DNA of 64,000 bases from Streptomyces sp. MBT53 (lineage in GTDB: Bacteria; Actinomycetota; Actinomycetes; Streptomycetales; Streptomycetaceae). This document shows, one piece after another, positions 48,797 to 56,585 of this stretch (its first letter is position 1; every line of letters begins with the position of its first letter). The position numbers were made by a program, and so were the translations under genes. The notes beneath the pieces were generated by a model that worked only from the letters and a program-made list of their open reading frames with translations, was not told the origin of the DNA and made no database searches. The stretch spans positions 1-64,000 of the forward strand of contig NZ_JAEQAZ010000103.1 of assembly GCF_016654115.1 (NCBI RefSeq). Reading direction: 5' to 3'.

Positions 48797-48979
48797 ATGG
48801 CCGAGCCCACGCTCACCCTGCCCGTAACCCTCACCGTCGGCGAGCACACCGTCGAGGTAGGGGAACTGTCCCTCGCCCCCGGCGAGGAGGTACGCCCCGC
48901 CCTCGCCACCCTGTTCCGCCGCGCTGCCGCGGCGTTCGAGAACGCCGGGCAGGAAGGGGGCGACGATGGCGCTCCCTGA
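48797..48979 (+). CDS. Small protein between terminase and portal
   Basis: 60 residues from ATG 48797, eight bases after AAGGAGG (an ATG at 48779 overlaps terL). Beta-rich N-terminus (LTLPVTLTVGEHTVEVGELSL), helical C-terminus. It overlaps the portal start by 14 bp. It is a small conserved element of this phage type; function unknown. Confidence 0.6.
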   Translation: MAEPTLTLPVTLTVGEHTVEVGELSLAPGEEVRPALATLFRRAAAAFENAGQEGGDDGAP

Positions 48980-50441
48980 CAACGGGACAGTGTGGCCGCC
49001 GTCGGCGTGGGCCGCGCACTACGAGGCGATGCGCGTCGACGACGCGTGGTACAGCGGCGACCGGAGACGCCTTGCCCGCGTCTACACCAACCACCCGCGG
49101 CACACCGAGCGGCGCCGCCTGTGGGGACGCCGGTCGTTCGAGCACCGCCTCGACCGGCGCGACCACCGGCTACATGTCCCCCTCGCCGGCGACATCGCCG
49201 CGACCTCGGCCGCCCTGCTGTTCTCCGACATGCCGACGATCGCCGTCGCCGACACCCCGACACAGGCCCGCCTCGACCAACTGCTCGACGAGGGCCGCGC
49301 CCAACAGGTGTTCCTCGGCGCCGCCGAGCAGGCCGCAGCCCTGTCCGGGGTGTTCCTGCGGGTGACGTGGGACCGCGACCTAGTGCCGCGCCCGCTGCTC
49401 ACCGTCATGCAGCCCGACGGCGCGATCCCTGAATGGCGCTTCGGCCTGCTGCGCGCCGTCAACTTCTGGCGCGAGCTGGACGGTTCGACCACCTCGACCG
49501 TATGGCGGCACTTCGAGCGGCACGAGCCCGGCCGCATCGTGCACGCCCTGTACGAGGGCACCGCCGAGAACGTCGGCCGCCGGGTGCCGCTCACCGAGCA
49601 CCCCGACACCGCCGACCTGGTCGACAGCCTCGACGCCGACGGCGACACGATCACGACCGGCATCCAGCAGCTCACCGCCGCCTACGTCCCCAACGTGCTG
49701 CCCAACCGGCTGCACCGCGGCGCGCCGATCGGACGCTCGGACTACGCGGCACCGGTCTACGACCTGTTCGACAGCCTCGACGAAACGTGGACATCGTGGA
49801 TGCGCGACATACGCCTCGCCCGCGCCCGCCTGATCGTCCCCGACGGGTACATGCGCAACGAGGGCGCGGGCAAGGGCGCGTCGTTCGACGACGACCGCGA
49901 GGTCTGGCACTCCCTCCGCATGCCGCCCAACGAGGGCGCCGGCATCACCCTGAACCAGTTCGACATCAGGGTCGAGGAGCACCGCAGCACCACCGAGGCC
50001 ATCACACGGGAGGCCGCCCAGTCGGCCGGCTACAGCCCGCAGTCATTCGGCCTCGACGGCGACGGAGCGCCAGTCACCGCGACCGAGGTCGACGCCCGCA
50101 ACGCCCGGAGCATGGTCACCCGCCGCAAGAAGGCCGGCTATTGGCGGCACGCCGTCGCCGACATGTGTCACGTCCTGCTGCTGCTCGACGCGACACTGTT
50201 CGGCAGCAGGATCACACCGGACCGACCGCGCGTGGAGTTCGGCGACGGCGTCGCCGAGTCCGCCGAGCAGACTGCGACCACGCTCGACCTGCTCAACCGC
50301 GCCGGGGCCGTCAGCACGGCCACGAAGGTGAAGATCCTCAACCCGACGTGGGACGACACCGCCGTACAGGCCGAAGTACGGGCGATCCTCGCCGAGACCG
50401 GCGCCGCCGCTCCCGACCCTGTTGGTGCGTTTCCGAACTGA
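48966..50441 (+). CDS. Portal protein
   Basis: 491 residues, SPP1 gp6-like. It forms the dodecameric DNA channel at one capsid vertex. Core features: PTQARLDQLLDEGRAQQVFLGAAEQAAALSGVFLRVTWD, NRLHRGAPIGRSDYAAPVYDLFDSLDETWTSWMRDIRLARARL and EAAQSAGYSPQSFGLDGDG. Order after terL supports it. It is followed by an unusually long gap. Confidence 0.93.
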   Translation: MALPDNGTVWPPSAWAAHYEAMRVDDAWYSGDRRRLARVYTNHPRHTERRRLWGRRSFEHRLDRRDHRLHVPLAGDIAATSAALLFSDMPTIAVADTPTQARLDQLLDEGRAQQVFLGAAEQAAALSGVFLRVTWDRDLVPRPLLTVMQPDGAIPEWRFGLLRAVNFWRELDGSTTSTVWRHFERHEPGRIVHALYEGTAENVGRRVPLTEHPDTADLVDSLDADGDTITTGIQQLTAAYVPNVLPNRLHRGAPIGRSDYAAPVYDLFDSLDETWTSWMRDIRLARARLIVPDGYMRNEGAGKGASFDDDREVWHSLRMPPNEGAGITLNQFDIRVEEHRSTTEAITREAAQSAGYSPQSFGLDGDGAPVTATEVDARNARSMVTRRKKAGYWRHAVADMCHVLLLLDATLFGSRITPDRPRVEFGDGVAESAEQTATTLDLLNRAGAVSTATKVKILNPTWDDTAVQAEVRAILAETGAAAPDPVGAFPN

Positions 50442-50446
50442 CGCAA

Positions 50447-50515
50447 TGTCATTGACCGACGCCAACATTGACACGACCAGCAATGTCGTCCCACCAATGT
50501 CGTGCGACCAAATGT
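50447..50515. repeat. Cluster of AATGTC / GACATT motifs
   Basis: CAATGTCATTGACC, CAACATTGACACGACC, GCAATGTCGTCCCACC, CCAATGTCGTGCGACC and CAAATGTCACTG occur in close succession with 14- to 18-bp periodicity. They resemble iterated binding sites. Confidence 0.6.
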
Positions 50516-50580
50516 CACTGCGAACTTTCATCACCAACTTTGACGCGTATAACTTTCCCCGTTGCATAACTCCAAGGTAG

Positions 50581-50596
50581 TGTTTCGCGTGAAACA
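50581..50596. promoter_or_regulatory. Near-perfect parS-like site
   Basis: TGTTTCGCGTGAAACA differs at one base from the ParB-binding parS 16-mer TGTTTCACGTGAAACA. The flanking G and C extend the palindrome to 18 bp. Chance occurrence of 15 of 16 is low, but the element was not counted genome-wide. Confidence 0.6.
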
Positions 50597-50604
50597 CCAC
50601 GTCA

Positions 50605-50715
50605 CGCTGTGCTCTGGCACAGCGAGGGACCCGAAGTCTGGTTCGCAGCCAGACAGCGGGCCCCCGCCGTGGTGTGCTGCTAGTGAGCCCGGCCGTCTTG
50701 GATTCGGTCGGGCTC
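50605..50715 (+). ncRNA. Candidate structured RNA with three hairpins
   Basis: CGCTGTGC-TCTG-GCACAGCG (50605-50624), GTCTGG-TTCGCAG-CCAGAC (50636-50654) and GAGCCCG (50685-50691) with CGGGCTC (50709-50715). A promoter-like TTGACG/TATAAC pair lies at 50540-50553. No tRNA cloverleaf fits. It may be an RNA or simply terminators. Confidence 0.4.
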
Positions 50716-50761
50716 CTTGCTGAGTCCGCCGTACGTCCGGGTCACGCCAGGGTCGCTTGCG

Positions 50762-50875
50762 CTACACCTGCCGCAGCCAGTCGATGATCATCAGAATGAT
50801 CGGAAGCCAGTCGATCAGCCACTGCCGCACGTCGCGGCGCCTCTCGTCCTGGTCTTCGTCGTCTTGACGGTTCAC
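50762..50875 (-). CDS. 37-residue reverse-strand membrane peptide
   Basis: GTG at 50875 with AGGAGG four bases upstream (50880-50885). The charged N-terminus (NRQDDEDQDERRR) is followed by a hydrophobic segment, WLIDWLPIILMIIDWL, flanked by Trp and Asp, and RQV at the end. It runs against all surrounding late genes. Size and shape recall type I toxin peptides or small holin-like peptides; neither is shown. A palindrome lies just upstream. Confidence 0.55.
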   Translation of the reverse strand: MNRQDDEDQDERRRDVRQWLIDWLPIILMIIDWLRQV

Positions 50876-50918
50876 CGAACCTCCTGGGCAACCCAGAGTG
50901 CACCCTGCCGAACAGGGG

Positions 50919-50935
50919 CTTCACCAACGGTGAAG
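50919..50935. promoter_or_regulatory. Palindrome upstream of the reverse-strand peptide gene
   Basis: CTTCACC-AAC-GGTGAAG, perfect 7-bp arms, 44 bp upstream of the GTG on the minus strand: positioned as an operator or leader hairpin. Confidence 0.5.
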
Positions 50936-50948
50936 TGATGGGGGGTCA

Positions 50949-50980
50949 CCCGGAAGGTGGGCATCATCATATGCCTTCCG
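50949..50980. repeat. Inverted repeat
   Basis: CCGGAAGG (50949-50956) and CCTTCCGG (50973-50980), 16-bp loop with an inner GGCA/TGCC pair. It is a possible terminator or second operator. Confidence 0.5.
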
Positions 50981-51135
50981 GACGTCCACGCGCGGAACAC
51001 GCAAGTCACACCGTCACACGCGAATCCTCGCGAAAACTAGCGGAATTGGCCGCCTACGGCCTCCAGTGACCACAACCGGCCGGAACCGTCCTCTCGCACG
51101 TACTCCTGTGAGTTACATCACCAGACGGGGGTGCC

Positions 51136-53355
51136 GTGCCGATCCACCCCGGGATGGTCGAAGACCTCGCCGAGCGCACCCGCGACTTGTACGCCGATGC
51201 CGAGGAACGGCTGTTGGGCGTCATCGCTCGGCAGCTCGCCGACGGCCTCGACGCCCCGGGGTGGGTCGAACGGAAGCTCGCCGCCGTACAGGCCGTGCGC
51301 CGCGCGGCACAGGGCGTCGTCGACGAACTCGGCAAGGCGATGTCCCTCGACGTGTTCGACGCCGTCGCCGAGGCGTACAACACCGGGCACCGCGCCGCGG
51401 TCGCCGAACTCGGCGCCCTGTCCGACGCCTCCCGCCGCCTGGTCGACGACGTCACGCCGAACGCGCAGGCCGTCGACCGGCTCGCACAGGAAACCGTCGA
51501 CCGGCTCACCGCGACGCACCGCTCGATTCTCCGGGCGGTCGACGACCAGTACCGGACGGTCGTCGCCGAGGTCACCGCAACGCCCCTGCTCGGCACCGGC
51601 ACCCGCCGGCAGGCGACGCAGGACGCCATGCGCCGGTTCGCCGACCGCGGCATCGCGTCGTTCACCGACCGCGTCGGCCGTCGTTGGCAGCTCACCGCGT
51701 ACGCGGAGATGGCCGTACGGACGTCCGTGGGCCGTGCCGCGACCGAGGCGCACATGCGCACGCTCGGCGAGGCCGGCGTCGACCTGGTGGTCGTGTCCGA
51801 CTCCCCGCGCGAGTGCCCGCTCTGCCGCCCGTGGGAGCGCCAGGTGTTGACCGTGGGCGGGCCGGACGGCGAGCGCACGGTCGAGGCCGAGCACGCGACC
51901 GAGGACGGCCGCACGGTCCGGGTGAGCGTCGCCGGTTCGCTCGACGAAGCGCGCCGCGCCGGTCTCCAGCACCCGAACTGCCGTCACAGCGTGTCCGCGT
52001 ACACCCCGGGGATCACACGCGTGGAGGACGCGGCCAGCGACCCCGCCGGCTACGAGGCAGGGCAGCGACAGCGGAAGATCGAGCGGAACATCAGGCGATG
52101 GAAGAACCGCGAGGCCGCCGCCGTCACCCCCGAGGCGCAGCGCGCCGCCCGCGTCAAGGTGCGGCAGTGGCAGGGCGCCATGCGCGACCACCTCGCCGCT
52201 CACCCCGACCTACGCCGGCTGCGGCACCGCGAGCAGCCGGGCGCATCCAACCTCCCCGCCCCGCGCACCGAGGCGACGCCGGCCCAACTCGACGCCGCAC
52301 GCGTGTGGTCGGGGGATGACCGCTCGCTACGGGAGATGCGCGACGACCAGCTCGCCGCCGCCGAGGGTTCCCGCCTGCTCGACGACCGCGCCCGCGCGCG
52401 GATCGAGGCCGAGGCCGACCGCCGCGACCTCGACGACCTGCTCGACCGCGTGACGCCCGGCGGGCACCTCGCCGACGACCTGCTCGCGTTCGGCGACAAC
52501 GACCTCGCCCGCGCGTTCCCCCACCTCGACGACGGCGACGCGCTGCGCGTCATGGTGGAGATGGACCGCCGCGACCTCGCCGCCCGGCTACCGGGCGTGC
52601 GGCGCGACCTGGTCGGCCTGTCCGACCACGACCTCGCCGCCCGCGCCCGCACCGCCGGCCCCGACGAGCGCGCGGCCCTCGACGCCGAGGCCCGCCGCCG
52701 CGACCTGCTCGCGACGTACTTCCCCGGCGGGAACCTCGCCGCGGATCTCTCGGACGTGGGCGACGACGCCCTCGCCTGGTGCATGCAGTACGCCACCAAC
52801 GACGAACTACTGCGCATCGCCGCCGAGATGGACCGCCGCGACGCCGTCGAACTGCCACCGCCCGCCGCGACCGGCAACGCCGTCGACGACCTGCTCGCCG
52901 ACCGCGACGCCCTCGCCGAAACGATGGACCCCGCCCCGGACCCGCAGACGTGGGGCGCCCTCGCCGACGACACCACGTTCACCGAGGAGTTGGCCGCCGC
53001 CGTCGCGTCCGACGCCGCCAAGGGCGTGACCGAGGAGACCGCCCGCCGGGTCACCCGCGCCGAGGCCCGCGCGATGTACGAGGAGTACGCATACCGGCAG
53101 CTACTCGCCGCCGAGGACGCGACGAACGGCTATCTCCTCAACAAGAAGGCCCAGGCCGCCGGGATCAATCCGGCTGAACTGTTCACCGGTCCGGCTCGAA
53201 TCGCGTACGCGCGGGCGAGCGATGAACTGAAAGAGTGGTGGGCCGAGCACGGCAGGTTGACCCAGGCCGAGTTCATCGAGCAGGTGACCGGTCGCGAACA
53301 GCGATGGGCGTCCGGCGCACGCAAGAACGAGGGCGAGCAGCAGAACAAGCGGTAG
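51136..53355 (+). CDS. MuF-type minor capsid protein with a long repeat-bearing C-terminal extension
   Basis: 739 residues from GTG 51136. Residues 1-300 are the phage minor capsid/MuF region; zinc ligands are ECPLC (Cys227, Cys230) and HPNCRH (His279, Cys282, His284). It is packaged near the portal. Residues about 300-739 are an extension carrying four roughly 45-residue repeats centred on E-[AM]-[DR]-RRD at about 424, 474, 517 and 564, then a helical end. MuF proteins of other phages carry C-terminal effector or toxin domains, so this extension is a candidate; no toxin motif is recognisable. Confidence 0.85.
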   Translation: MPIHPGMVEDLAERTRDLYADAEERLLGVIARQLADGLDAPGWVERKLAAVQAVRRAAQGVVDELGKAMSLDVFDAVAEAYNTGHRAAVAELGALSDASRRLVDDVTPNAQAVDRLAQETVDRLTATHRSILRAVDDQYRTVVAEVTATPLLGTGTRRQATQDAMRRFADRGIASFTDRVGRRWQLTAYAEMAVRTSVGRAATEAHMRTLGEAGVDLVVVSDSPRECPLCRPWERQVLTVGGPDGERTVEAEHATEDGRTVRVSVAGSLDEARRAGLQHPNCRHSVSAYTPGITRVEDAASDPAGYEAGQRQRKIERNIRRWKNREAAAVTPEAQRAARVKVRQWQGAMRDHLAAHPDLRRLRHREQPGASNLPAPRTEATPAQLDAARVWSGDDRSLREMRDDQLAAAEGSRLLDDRARARIEAEADRRDLDDLLDRVTPGGHLADDLLAFGDNDLARAFPHLDDGDALRVMVEMDRRDLAARLPGVRRDLVGLSDHDLAARARTAGPDERAALDAEARRRDLLATYFPGGNLAADLSDVGDDALAWCMQYATNDELLRIAAEMDRRDAVELPPPAATGNAVDDLLADRDALAETMDPAPDPQTWGALADDTTFTEELAAAVASDAAKGVTEETARRVTRAEARAMYEEYAYRQLLAAEDATNGYLLNKKAQAAGINPAELFTGPARIAYARASDELKEWWAEHGRLTQAEFIEQVTGREQRWASGARKNEGEQQNKR

Positions 53356-53364
53356 GAGGCCCGT

Positions 53365-53529
53365 ATGGGAACGCGCGAGGACATCGTCGAGGCCATCCAG
53401 CAGGGAGCCGAGGCCGGACGCCGCGGCGACGACGCGAGGACGTGCCCGTACCCCGGTGACTCCGTGTTGCGTACGGCATGGATCAAGGGTTACGCCCGCG
53501 AGCGCCCCGCGACGGCCGCCACCGAGTAG
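53365..53529 (+). CDS. Rmf/CrpP-fold small protein
   Basis: 54 residues from ATG 53365, after TAGGAGG. AIQQGAEAGRRGDDARTCPYPGDSVLRTAWIKGYARERP matches the Rmf/CrpP pattern (QGxxAxxxG, CPY, xxxRxAWxxGY), a fold shared by ribosome modulation factor and CrpP. The family is frequent in phages. Ribosome or host-factor binding is possible; no activity can be assigned. Confidence 0.75.
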   Translation: MGTREDIVEAIQQGAEAGRRGDDARTCPYPGDSVLRTAWIKGYARERPATAATE

Positions 53530-53568
53530 GACGGGCAGCAGCAGGGAGAACCCTTGCTGCTGCCCGTC
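53530..53568 (+). terminator. Strong hairpin terminator
   Basis: GACGGGCAGCAGCA (53530-53543) pairs perfectly with TGCTGCTGCCCGTC (53555-53568); inner GGG/CCC extends it. It begins right after the Rmf/CrpP stop. Confidence 0.8.
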
Positions 53569-53602
53569 ATCGTTACTTCCCTCTGGGCATGTCCGCTTCC
53601 GG

Positions 53603-53788
53603 CTACTCGTGTGTTGAGGCGGTAGACCACTCGGCCAGCGTCCTCACCATTTCAAGCACGACCTGTTGACGTGCGGCGGAGAGAAACGGCCAAGAGATCC
53701 ACGCTGGGGCGGAGAGCCCCACAATCACCAGCAGGGGAAGCGTTCGAGCCGCGACCAGCGACCACTTAGCGACGAACGCAATTGTCAT
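53603..53788 (-). CDS. 61-residue reverse-strand membrane protein
   Basis: ATG 53788 with GGAG five bases upstream; another ATG at 53809 would add seven residues. One membrane segment (TLPLLVIVGLSAPAWISWPFL) with a basic N-terminal flank (AKWSLVAARTL) and a soluble tail (ARQQVVLEMVRTLAEWSTAS). It opposes the late genes and has strong hairpins at both borders (53530-53568 and 53902-53926). It is likely a separately expressed moron. No family recognised. Confidence 0.6.
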   Translation of the reverse strand: MTIAFVAKWSLVAARTLPLLVIVGLSAPAWISWPFLSAARQQVVLEMVRTLAEWSTASTHE

Positions 53789-53790
53789 GT

Positions 53791-53825
53791 CCACTCCGGT
53801 CAATGGCATTTTTTTTCCGGAGTGG
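53791..53825. promoter_or_regulatory. Inverted repeat sequestering the reverse-strand ribosome-binding site
   Basis: CCACTCCGG (53791-53799) and CCGGAGTGG (53817-53825) with a 17-base loop containing eight T residues. On the minus strand one arm contains the GGAG ribosome-binding site of the 53788 gene, so the RNA stem would hide it. Confidence 0.6.
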
Positions 53826-53901
53826 CCGCCCCCCGCGCCGAAGTGTTCAGGCAAGCCGGGGCTGCGTCACGAGGCACTGTTACCCATCCATATCGCCCCC
53901 T

Positions 53902-53926
53902 AACCGCCCGTCGACGACGGGCGGTT
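53902..53926. terminator. Bidirectional hairpin terminator
   Basis: AACCGCCCGTC (53902-53912) and GACGGGCGGTT (53916-53926), 3-base loop, followed by CTTCAT. It lies before the scaffold gene. Confidence 0.75.
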
Positions 53927-53985
53927 CTTCATGCCTGCCCTCAATCACCCGCAGGAGCAGGCCCGATCACACCAGGAGTGCACCC

Positions 53986-54615
53986 ATGACGACCCCGGCC
54001 CCGTCCTCGACCGCGCCGAGCGGACAGCCGCAGGGCGACCCCAGCGCCCCGCCGAGCGGACAGACGGCCGGCGCACCCGCGCCCGCCCCGACCGCGCCGC
54101 CGACGCCCGCCGCCGTACCGCAGCAGCAGCCCGCACCGGCACCGCAGCCAGCACCCGTCACCCCGCCCGCGCCGACCGCGCCCGCGCCGGTCCCCGCCGA
54201 GCAGCCGCAGCCCCCGCAGTCGGCACCGGTCCCGACGGCCGCCCAGGTCGCGCCAGCGGTCGAGGGCGACATCAGCCGTCTGCCGCAGTGGGCACAGCGC
54301 GCCATCACGGACAGCCAGACCGTAGCCCGCACCGCCGCCGTACAGACCGCCGTTCTCCAGGCCGCCCCCGCCGCGGGCGCCGACCCGCTCGCCCTGCTCG
54401 ACTCCGTGTCCTTCCGCGCCACGGTCGAGGCGATCGATCCGAACGACACCGCCGCACTGACCGCCGCCATCACCGCCGCCATCACGGCAAACCCCCGCCT
54501 CGGCACCCCGGCCGCCGGACCGGCCCGCGGCGGCGCCGAGTTCAACGGGCCCCCGGCCGGCGACAAGCGCCCGGCCACCCTCGCCGACGCCATCGCCGCC
54601 CGGTTCAACAGCTGA
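53986..54615 (+). CDS. Scaffold-like capsid assembly protein
   Basis: 209 residues from ATG 53986, eight bases after CAGGAG. Residues 1-85 are Pro/Ala/Gln-rich and unstructured. The rest is helical (ISRLPQWAQRAITDSQTVARTAAVQTAVLQAA), ending in a charged tail. This composition directly before the capsid gene is typical of siphovirus scaffold proteins. Confidence 0.82.
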   Translation: MTTPAPSSTAPSGQPQGDPSAPPSGQTAGAPAPAPTAPPTPAAVPQQQPAPAPQPAPVTPPAPTAPAPVPAEQPQPPQSAPVPTAAQVAPAVEGDISRLPQWAQRAITDSQTVARTAAVQTAVLQAAPAAGADPLALLDSVSFRATVEAIDPNDTAALTAAITAAITANPRLGTPAAGPARGGAEFNGPPAGDKRPATLADAIAARFNS

Positions 54616-54636
54616 CCCCAGACAGGAGCAACCCCC

Positions 54637-55641
54637 ATGCCCGTAACCCTCGACGAGGCCAAGCAGAACGCGACCGACGACGTCGACGTTCAGGTCATCG
54701 ACGAGTTCCGCAAGGAATCCGTTCTACTCGACTCGCTCGTCTTCAACGACGTCGTCAACCCCGCTGGCGGGGGCGACACCCTCAGCTACTCCTACCGCCG
54801 CCTGATCACCCAACCGACAGCGGACTTCCGAAAGATCAACACCGAGTACGCGCCGAGCGAGGTCAAGACGCAGCGCTACAGCGTCGATCTCGCCGTCCTC
54901 GGCGGTAGCTTCCAGGTCGACCGCGTCGTCTCCCGTATCGGTCCGGCAGCGTCCAACGCCGTCACGCTCAACATGCAGCAGAAGATCAAGGCGACCCGGA
55001 CCAAGTTCCAGGACGCCGTGATCAACGGCGACAGCGCGGAGGACGAGGACTCGTTCGACGGCCTCGACAAGGCCCTCGCCGGATCGAGCACCGAGTTCCG
55101 CCTCGCGCAGGTGACCGACTGGACCGACTTCGACACCGACCCGCGCGCCGAACAGAAGGCCCTCGACGTCCTCGACGAGTGGCTGTCCCAGCTCGACGGC
55201 GCCCCAACGCTGGTGATCGGCAACAGCACCGCCCTCGCCCGCGTGCGGGCCCTCGCGCGCCGCGCCGGGCAGTACACCCGTGACCCGGTCGACGGCCTGA
55301 TCGGCAACAACGGCCGCCCGATCGTGCGCGAGAGCTACGGCGGGATCACCTTCGTCGACCCCGGCGAGAAGCCCGGCACCTCCGCCCCCATCATCCCCAT
55401 CGAGAACCGCACCGTGGGCGGCACCGCCGCGACCGGCCTCACCGACCTCTACGCGGTACGGATCGGCCTCGACGGGTTCCACGCCGTGGCCACCGTGGGC
55501 GGCCAGATCGTGAACACGTGGCTCCCCGACTTCTCCAACGCCGGCGCGGTGAAGACCGGCGAGGTCGAGATGGGCCCGATCGGCGTCGTCCTCAAGGCCA
55601 CCAAGGCAGCGTCCGCGTTCCGCAACATCAAGGTCAGGTGA
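54637..55641 (+). CDS. Major capsid protein (HK97-fold)
   Basis: 334 residues. N-terminal LDEAKQNATDDVDVQVIDEFRKESVLLDSLVFNDVV, then SYSYRRLITQPTADFRKINTEYAP, a helix VTLNMQQKIKATRTKFQDAVINGD (spine), and DLYAVRIGLDGFHAVATVGG near the end. Order after the scaffold gene and size fit the family. Confidence 0.93.
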   Translation: MPVTLDEAKQNATDDVDVQVIDEFRKESVLLDSLVFNDVVNPAGGGDTLSYSYRRLITQPTADFRKINTEYAPSEVKTQRYSVDLAVLGGSFQVDRVVSRIGPAASNAVTLNMQQKIKATRTKFQDAVINGDSAEDEDSFDGLDKALAGSSTEFRLAQVTDWTDFDTDPRAEQKALDVLDEWLSQLDGAPTLVIGNSTALARVRALARRAGQYTRDPVDGLIGNNGRPIVRESYGGITFVDPGEKPGTSAPIIPIENRTVGGTAATGLTDLYAVRIGLDGFHAVATVGGQIVNTWLPDFSNAGAVKTGEVEMGPIGVVLKATKAASAFRNIKVR

Positions 55642-55644
55642 CCC

Positions 55645-55887
55645 ATGCACAAGGTGACCACTCCCGTAGCGGAGTTCAACGGATGCATTGCGGGGGTGTG
55701 GTTCGTCGACGGCGAGGCCACCACCGACAGCGAGGGCGCCGTCGCCTACTTCCGGCGCCACGGCTACACCGTGACGCCGCTCGACGACGAGCCGGCCGAC
55801 GGTGACCCGCCGGGCGATCCCGACACGACCAGCCCCGACGGCCCGCAGGCGACCAAGCCCGCGGGCCGTCCCCGTTCCAAGGAGTGA
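55645..55887 (+). CDS. Small post-capsid protein
   Basis: 80 residues. Ordered N-terminal 45 residues (VAEFNGCIAGVWFVDGEATTDSEGAVAYFRRHGYTV) with a disordered acidic/Pro tail. Head-to-tail joining or head decoration role is possible by position. Confidence 0.65.
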   Translation: MHKVTTPVAEFNGCIAGVWFVDGEATTDSEGAVAYFRRHGYTVTPLDDEPADGDPPGDPDTTSPDGPQATKPAGRPRSKE

Positions 55888-55890
55888 CCG

Positions 55891-56271
55891 GTGGACCGTG
55901 TCTACGCCACCCCCGAGCAGGTGTGGACCGGCCAGCCCCCGGCGGACGCCGAGAGGCTGCTCGCGCGGGCGTCCGAGGACATCGACGACGCCCTGCTGAC
56001 GGCCGTCTACCGCACCGACAGCGCGGGCATGCCGACCGATCCAAAGGTCGTGACCGCCCTCGCCGACGCTGTGCGCGACCAGATCGAGTATTGGGCCGCG
56101 ACCGGCGACGACGGCACGGGCGCGGCCGGCCGGTGGGACAGCGTCTCTATCGGCCCCGTGTCCCTGTCCGGCCGCAAGGACGCTCCCGCCTCGGCGGACG
56201 ACGTCGACCTCGCGCCCCGCGCGCACCGCGCCCTCACGCGCGCCGGACTGCTGCCGGGGGTGATCTGGTGA
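55891..56271 (+). CDS. Head-tail connector protein
   Basis: 126 residues, gp15-like helical adaptor (ADAERLLARASEDIDDALLTAVYRTDSAGMPTDPKVVTALADAVRDQIEYW). It attaches to the portal. GTG start after AAGGAGTG. Confidence 0.78.
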   Translation: MDRVYATPEQVWTGQPPADAERLLARASEDIDDALLTAVYRTDSAGMPTDPKVVTALADAVRDQIEYWAATGDDGTGAAGRWDSVSIGPVSLSGRKDAPASADDVDLAPRAHRALTRAGLLPGVIW

Positions 56272-56585
56272 ACGTTCCCGAGTGGCTGCTCGTCCACCGG
56301 ATCACCATCGAGCCGTACCTCGGCACCAGCGCGTACGGGCCCAAGTACGGGCCGCCCGCCGCAGGCGTGCCCGCCCTGGTCGCCGAGGCGATCAAGCGCG
56401 TACGCGACGCGACCGGCGCCGAGGTCGTCTCGACCGCGCAGATCTACGCCGGCCCCGGCCTCAACTGCCCGACCGGATCACGGATCACGCTGCCCACCGG
56501 CCGCACCACCACTGTGATCAGCGTCGCCCACCACACCGCGCCCGGTCTGCCCGTGCCGCAGTCCACGGAGGTGATGTGCGAGTGA
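56268..56585 (+). CDS. Head closure protein
   Basis: 105 residues, GTGA overlap. Short beta-rich protein (WLLVHRITIEPYLGTSAYGPKYG, ITLPTGRTTTVISVAHH), as head-completion proteins of the gp16 type. Assignment by position and length. Confidence 0.7.
   Translation: MNVPEWLLVHRITIEPYLGTSAYGPKYGPPAAGVPALVAEAIKRVRDATGAEVVSTAQIYAGPGLNCPTGSRITLPTGRTTTVISVAHHTAPGLPVPQSTEVMCE

Larger units (their letters stand above)
50442..51135. other. 694-bp noncoding island inside the late operon
   Basis: Late genes elsewhere touch or overlap, so this gap is exceptional. On the plus strand it holds a cluster of AATGTC/GACATT repeats (50447-50515), a near-parS palindrome (50581-50596), three consecutive hairpins (50605-50715), a reverse-strand small gene (50762-50875) with an upstream palindrome (50919-50935), and another inverted repeat (50949-50980). 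It is clearly less GC-rich than the genes around it. Confidence 0.75.

Noticed and set aside
50605..50720. tRNA or tmRNA-like gene
   Set aside because: A stem with a TTCGCAG loop resembles a T-arm, but there is no matching acceptor stem, D-arm or anticodon arm, and position 58 of the loop is not A.
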